Shown here in pieces: positions 4,525 to 7,658 of a DNA stretch of 7,658 nt. The notes beneath the pieces are model-generated. The model worked only from the letters and a program-made list of their open reading frames with translations. It did not search any database and was not told where the DNA came from. How positions within the stretch are numbered: the first letter of the stretch is position 1; each line of letters starts with the position of its first letter. The stretch is from Brevundimonas sp. UBA7635. Its GTDB lineage: Bacteria; Pseudomonadota; Alphaproteobacteria; Caulobacterales; Caulobacteraceae. The DNA lies in contig DLIT01000129.1 in the NCBI GenBank assembly GCA_002483865.1, positions 1-7,658 on the forward strand, read 5' to 3'. Position numbers and translations under genes: made by a program.

Positions 4525-6090
4525 TCAGCCGGCAACCGGTGCATTTTCGGCCTCGAGCAGGGCCTGTTGTTCCTGTTCGTGGAACGGGCCTTTCTTGATG
4601 GCGCGGATGATGAGACCCACCTCGACCACGGCCAGGGCCCCGTAGAGGACAGTAAAGCCGATGATCGTGGCCCACAGCTGCGGGACCGTCAGGCTGGATG
4701 CGCCCAGGAAAGTGGGCAGCACGCCCTCGACCGCCCACGGCTGGCGACCGACCTCGGCCAGGATCCAACCGAACTCGATGGCAATCCACGGCAGCGGCAT
4801 GGCCAGGACAGCCAGGCGCAGGAACCACTTGGTTTCATGCTTGCGCAGGGTGCACAGCACGAAGGCCGTGGCGAACAGGCCGATCATCAGGAAGCCGATC
4901 CCGGCCATGACGCGGAAGGTCCAGAACATCACCGGCACGTTGGGCACGGTGAACCAGGCTGCCTGCTGGATCTGCTCCGGCGTGGCCAGACGCGGGTCCT
5001 CGACGAAACGACGCAGCAACAGGCCATAGCCCAGGTCGTTGCGAACGGTCTCGAAGCGGCCACGGGCCTCCATGTCCAACGGATCAGCCTTGATCTTTTC
5101 CAGCTCGTCATAGGCAATGACGCCGCGCTCGATCCGGTCTTCCGAGATGGCGACCAGTTCCAGGATGCCAGCAACCGGCTTGTCCAGGCTGCGCGTCGAG
5201 ATCAGGCCCAGGACATAGGGGATCTTGACTTCATAGTGGGTGGCGCGGTCTTCCAGGCTGGGGAAGCCGATAGCCGTCAGGCCAGCGGGAGCCTCCTCGG
5301 TGTGCCACATGGCCTCCAGGGCGGCGAGCTTCATCTTCTGGTTGTCGGTCAGGGCATAGCCCGACTCATCGCCCAGGACGACGACCGACAACGACGAAGC
5401 CAGACCAAAGGCCGCAGCCACGGTCATCGAGCGCTTGGCAAAGCCCTTGTGCTTGCCCATCAGCAGATAGATGGCCGAGACACCCAGGACAAAGACGGAG
5501 GCGCAGACATAGCCCGCCGAAACCGTATGGACGAACTTGGCCTGGGCCACGGGGTTAAAGATGACGGCCATGAAGTCCACGACTTCCATGCGCATGGTGT
5601 CGGGATTGAAATTGGCACCGACCGGATTCTGCATCCAGCCGTTGGCGATCAGGATCCACAGGGCCGACAGATTGGTGCCCAGGGCCACCAGAAAGGTAAC
5701 AAACAGGTGGGCGTGCGGCTTCAGCTTGTCCCAGCCGAAGAACATCAGGCCCACGAAGGTGGCTTCCAGGAAGAAGGCCATCAGGCCTTCGATGGCCAGG
5801 GGCGCGCCAAAGATGTCACCCACATAATGCGAGTAATAGCTCCAGTTCATGCCGAACTGAAACTCCATGGTGATGCCGGTGGCGACACCCAGAACAAAGT
5901 TGATGCCGAACAGCACGCCCCAGAACTTGGTGATGGTCCGCCAGATGGGGCGGCGCGTCATCACATAGATGCTCTCCATGATGACCAGCATGAAGGAGAG
6001 CCCCAGGGTGAGAGGCACAAACAGAAAGTGGTAAAGCGCCGTCAGTGCGAACTGAAGGCGCGAAAGGTCAACGACCGCCAGGTCGATCAT
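4525..6090 (-). CDS. cydA: Cytochrome bd quinol oxidase subunit I, CydA
   Basis: CydA carries the haems b558, b595 and d, oxidises quinol on the periplasmic face and reduces O2 to water. The 521-aa protein shows all key residues at a constant +2 offset from E. coli. The haem ligands are H21 (TALYHFLF), H188 (KFVHTVSAG) and M395 (FWTFRVMAG). E101 and E109 match the glutamates near haem d. K254 and E259 in KLAALE after GDESGY are the quinol-loop residues. The long stretch between GDESGY and the NVPVMFW segment marks the long-Q-loop subfamily, and GRQPW occurs near the C-terminus. The chosen start is ATG 6090-6088 (MIDLAVVDLSRLQF), with AGGAG about 11 bases upstream. A longer in-frame start at 6189 would read through the FNR box and promoter and adds no family sequence. 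It is the first gene of cydABX and diverges from cydD. Confidence 0.98.
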   Translation of the reverse strand: MIDLAVVDLSRLQFALTALYHFLFVPLTLGLSFMLVIMESIYVMTRRPIWRTITKFWGVLFGINFVLGVATGITMEFQFGMNWSYYSHYVGDIFGAPLAIEGLMAFFLEATFVGLMFFGWDKLKPHAHLFVTFLVALGTNLSALWILIANGWMQNPVGANFNPDTMRMEVVDFMAVIFNPVAQAKFVHTVSAGYVCASVFVLGVSAIYLLMGKHKGFAKRSMTVAAAFGLASSLSVVVLGDESGYALTDNQKMKLAALEAMWHTEEAPAGLTAIGFPSLEDRATHYEVKIPYVLGLISTRSLDKPVAGILELVAISEDRIERGVIAYDELEKIKADPLDMEARGRFETVRNDLGYGLLLRRFVEDPRLATPEQIQQAAWFTVPNVPVMFWTFRVMAGIGFLMIGLFATAFVLCTLRKHETKWFLRLAVLAMPLPWIAIEFGWILAEVGRQPWAVEGVLPTFLGASSLTVPQLWATIIGFTVLYGALAVVEVGLIIRAIKKGPFHEQEQQALLEAENAPVAG

Positions 6091-6138
6091 AGGTGAGAGG
6101 CTCCTGACTTCCGGCCCCTGCGACCGGCGACATGGCCC

Positions 6139-6180
6139 CAGATAAACCTCCGCTTTTGGCCGCGCCTTGATCCTGATCAA
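6139..6180 (-). promoter_or_regulatory. FNR-activated (class II) promoter of cydABX
   Basis: On the minus strand the FNR box (6180-6167) is followed by exactly 22 bp and then TATCTG (6144-6139), a usable though imperfect -10. This is the geometry of a class II FNR promoter with the box centred at -41.5. Transcription would start near 6132, giving a leader of about 42 bases before the cydA ATG. The spacing is read directly; activation by the window's own FNR is inferred. Confidence 0.6.
6167..6180. promoter_or_regulatory. Perfect FNR box shared by cydA and cydD
   Basis: TTGATCCTGATCAA is a perfect TTGAT-N4-ATCAA palindrome, the optimal FNR site. It lies in the 156-bp spacer between the divergent cydA and cydD genes. 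Candidate -10 elements lie exactly 22 bp away on each side (TATCTG toward cydA, TATGAA toward cydD), so a single dimer could sit at -41.5 of both promoters. The half-site contacts expected from the encoded regulator (E210, S213, R214) match this sequence. Confidence 0.88.
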
Positions 6181-6208
6181 AGTCGCCATCCTGCCGAGCC
6201 TCTATGAA
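6167..6208 (+). promoter_or_regulatory. FNR-activated (class II) promoter of cydD
   Basis: On the plus strand the FNR box (6167-6180) is followed by exactly 22 bp and then TATGAA (6203-6208), a good -10 hexamer. The predicted transcription start is near 6215, which leaves a leader of about 32 bases that includes the GGAG ribosome site (6238-6241). It mirrors the cydA promoter on the other strand. Confidence 0.6.
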
Positions 6209-6246
6209 GGGCGAAGCGCCGTCTTGTGCTGCGGCCTGGAGACGTA

Positions 6247-7658
6247 ATGCCCGCCAAAATCAACGCGGCTGAATCCGCACCAGCGGACTGGCTCAAAACC
6301 ATGCTGGCCCCGCAACGCCGCCTGATCCTGCGGGCGGGCATCCTGACGATTGCAGATGTGATTCCCGCCACCGGCCTCGCGGCAGGTCTGGCCCTGGCCC
6401 TTGGCAATCTATCCCATGGGCTTGCGCACAGCCTGCCTGGTGCTGGGCTCGCGGCCGCCTCTCTTATCCTGCGGGCCAGTTTGAACCATGCGGCCGCCAT
6501 GGCCGGGGCCTGTGCCGCAGAAACCGTCAAGGGACAGGTCCGTCACCAGGCCCTGGACCGCGCCCTGTCCAGCCGGGTCTCCGACGCCGAGGCCATGACG
6601 GCCCTGCATGAAGGCATCGAAAGCCTGGACGGCCACGTTTCGCGCTTCCTGCCGGCGCGGACGGCCGCGGCCGTCAGCCCAATGATCCTGATCGCGGTGG
6701 CCGCCGGGGTCAGCCCGTTTGGCGCGGGGATCCTGATCTTCACCCTTCTTCCTTTCGTCATCGGCATGGCCCTGACCGGTATGGCGGCCGCCGCCGAGAG
6801 CCGCCGCCAGTTCCAGGCCCTGACGCGCCTGTCCGGCCTGTTCCTGGACCGGGTGCGCGCCCTGCCCATGGTCCTGGCCTTCCAGGCCGAGGGCCAGCAG
6901 TCAGCCCAGATCGCCCGGGCGTCCCAGGACCTGGCCCATCGGACCGTGCGGGTGCTGCGCGTGGCCTTCCTGTCCTCCGCCATCCTGGAGTTCTTCTCGG
7001 CCCTGGCGCTGGCTCTGATGGCCGTCTATTGCGGCTTCAATCTCCTCAAGCTCCTGCCCTTCCCGGCTCCCGAACAGCTGGATCTGACACGCGCCTTTTT
7101 TCTGCTGGCTTTGGCTCCCGAGGTCTATGCACCGATGCGACGGCTGTCTGCGGCCTATCATGAGCGTCAAGCCGCCGAGGCCGCCGTGCCGGAACTGAGG
7201 CGTCTGACTGCTGGTGAGGCCGTCGATCCGGCCAGACTGCCGGTGCCCTTGACGGCCCCGGCGCTGCGTTTTCGTCAGGTGGGCATCGCCTATGAGCCTG
7301 GCTGCCCTATCCTTACGGGCTTTGATCTGGACGTGGAGCCAGGCCAGATGGTCGCCATCCTCGGCTCAAGCGGCACTGGCAAGAGCAGCCTGCTGCATCT
7401 GTTCCTGGGTTTAGCCCCGCTATCGCAGGGGGAATTGATGGTGGGCTCCCATCCGCTGTCTCGCCCCACCGACCTGACGGCTTGGGTCGCCTGGGCGGGT
7501 CAGAACCCGGTCGTCGTGCCGGGCACCCTGAAGGACAACATCGGCTTGGCCTGGCGCGGGGCCCCGACCTCCAGCGTCATGCGGGCGGCGGCCCTGGCCG
7601 GCTTCTCGGGCACGCTGTCGCGCCCGATCGACGAGCGCGGTGGTGGCCTGTCGGGCGG
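6247..7658 (+). CDS. cydD: CydD-type ABC exporter subunit for cytochrome bd assembly (C-terminus beyond window)
   Basis: The open frame runs 470 codons to the right edge without a stop. It encodes a fused transmembrane/ATPase ABC half-transporter. The membrane domain spans about residues 20-300, with several hydrophobic helices (for example MILIAVAAGVSPFGAGILIF). The linker segment FFLLALAPEVYAPMRRLSAAYHERQAA is characteristic of CydD/CydC proteins. The ATPase domain starts near residue 338. It shows Walker A GSSGTGKSS at 373-381 with K379, a Q-loop at AGQNP, and the beginning of the signature at the last codons (GGGLSG). Walker B and the H-loop lie outside the window. CydDC exports reduced thiols (glutathione/cysteine) or otherwise supports haem insertion, and is needed for active cytochrome bd. 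The start is ATG 6247, with GGAG 5 bases upstream. Divergence from cydA across a shared FNR box supports CydD over a generic exporter, and cydC probably follows. Confidence 0.9.
   Translation, partial: MPAKINAAESAPADWLKTMLAPQRRLILRAGILTIADVIPATGLAAGLALALGNLSHGLAHSLPGAGLAAASLILRASLNHAAAMAGACAAETVKGQVRHQALDRALSSRVSDAEAMTALHEGIESLDGHVSRFLPARTAAAVSPMILIAVAAGVSPFGAGILIFTLLPFVIGMALTGMAAAAESRRQFQALTRLSGLFLDRVRALPMVLAFQAEGQQSAQIARASQDLAHRTVRVLRVAFLSSAILEFFSALALALMAVYCGFNLLKLLPFPAPEQLDLTRAFFLLALAPEVYAPMRRLSAAYHERQAAEAAVPELRRLTAGEAVDPARLPVPLTAPALRFRQVGIAYEPGCPILTGFDLDVEPGQMVAILGSSGTGKSSLLHLFLGLAPLSQGELMVGSHPLSRPTDLTAWVAWAGQNPVVVPGTLKDNIGLAWRGAPTSSVMRAAALAGFSGTLSRPIDERGGGLSG

Noticed and set aside
4567..6096. 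A 509-codon plus-strand open frame opposite cydA, and a 287-codon one at 3735-4598 opposite cydB
   Set aside because: Both products are rich in Q, H, G, D and R with no recognisable domain. They arise from the codon bias of highly conserved minus-strand cydA and cydB, whose function is certain.
6091..6189. Longer in-frame start for cydA adding 33 residues
   Set aside because: The added part covers the FNR box, the -10 and the ribosome site. It shows no family similarity, and CydA residue numbering fits the shorter start.
1..7658. Mobile element, CRISPR array, toxin-antitoxin or phage-defence system
   Set aside because: No transposase, integrase, regularly spaced repeats, attachment site or defence-type gene is visible. 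The tRNA-Trp 3' end is not repeated elsewhere in the window as an attachment site would be.

Overview
The window is GC-rich, densely coded bacterial DNA. Gene content points to an alphaproteobacterium, and protein and promoter style suggest the Caulobacterales (Caulobacter/Brevundimonas-like). This placement is an inference. It rests on the tRNA-Trp–secE–nusG order, an FNR-type oxygen sensor with TTGAY-N4-RTCAA boxes, and high-GC codon use.

Region 1 (1–841, all minus strand) is the conserved information-processing cluster tRNA-Trp(CCA) – secE – nusG. nusG runs off the left edge. A nested inverted repeat separates the tRNA from secE. Region 2 (976–2010) holds a divergent pair: a small flavin split-barrel (PNPOx-like) protein on the minus strand and an unrecognised 132-aa protein on the plus strand. 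A good FNR/FixK-type box and a separate 16-bp palindrome lie between them. Region 3 (2075–2870) is an fnr-type regulator gene with a complete set of four iron–sulphur cysteines, followed by a strong hairpin that could terminate transcription from both sides.

Region 4 (2888–3190) carries no intact gene. It holds the decayed, frameshifted 3' end of an ompW-like outer-membrane protein gene on the minus strand, then an abrupt AT-rich stretch. Region 5 (3208–6090, minus strand) is the cytochrome bd quinol oxidase operon cydA–cydB–cydX. It includes a 39-codon cydX that is easily missed. Region 6 (6247 to the right edge, plus strand) is the first 470 codons of cydD, half of the CydDC exporter needed to assemble cytochrome bd.

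The genes form a low-oxygen module. FNR senses oxygen through a [4Fe-4S] cluster. A perfect TTGAT-N4-ATCAA box between cydA and cydD sits exactly 22 bp from a plausible -10 element in both directions, so one FNR dimer site could drive the oxidase operon and its assembly transporter divergently. The second box suggests that the flavin-type protein and/or the unknown 132-aa protein belong to the same regulon. The most notable points are the symmetric shared FNR box, the box plus palindrome upstream of the unknown gene, the overlooked cydX and the dying ompW. I saw no mobile element, CRISPR array or wholly novel system.
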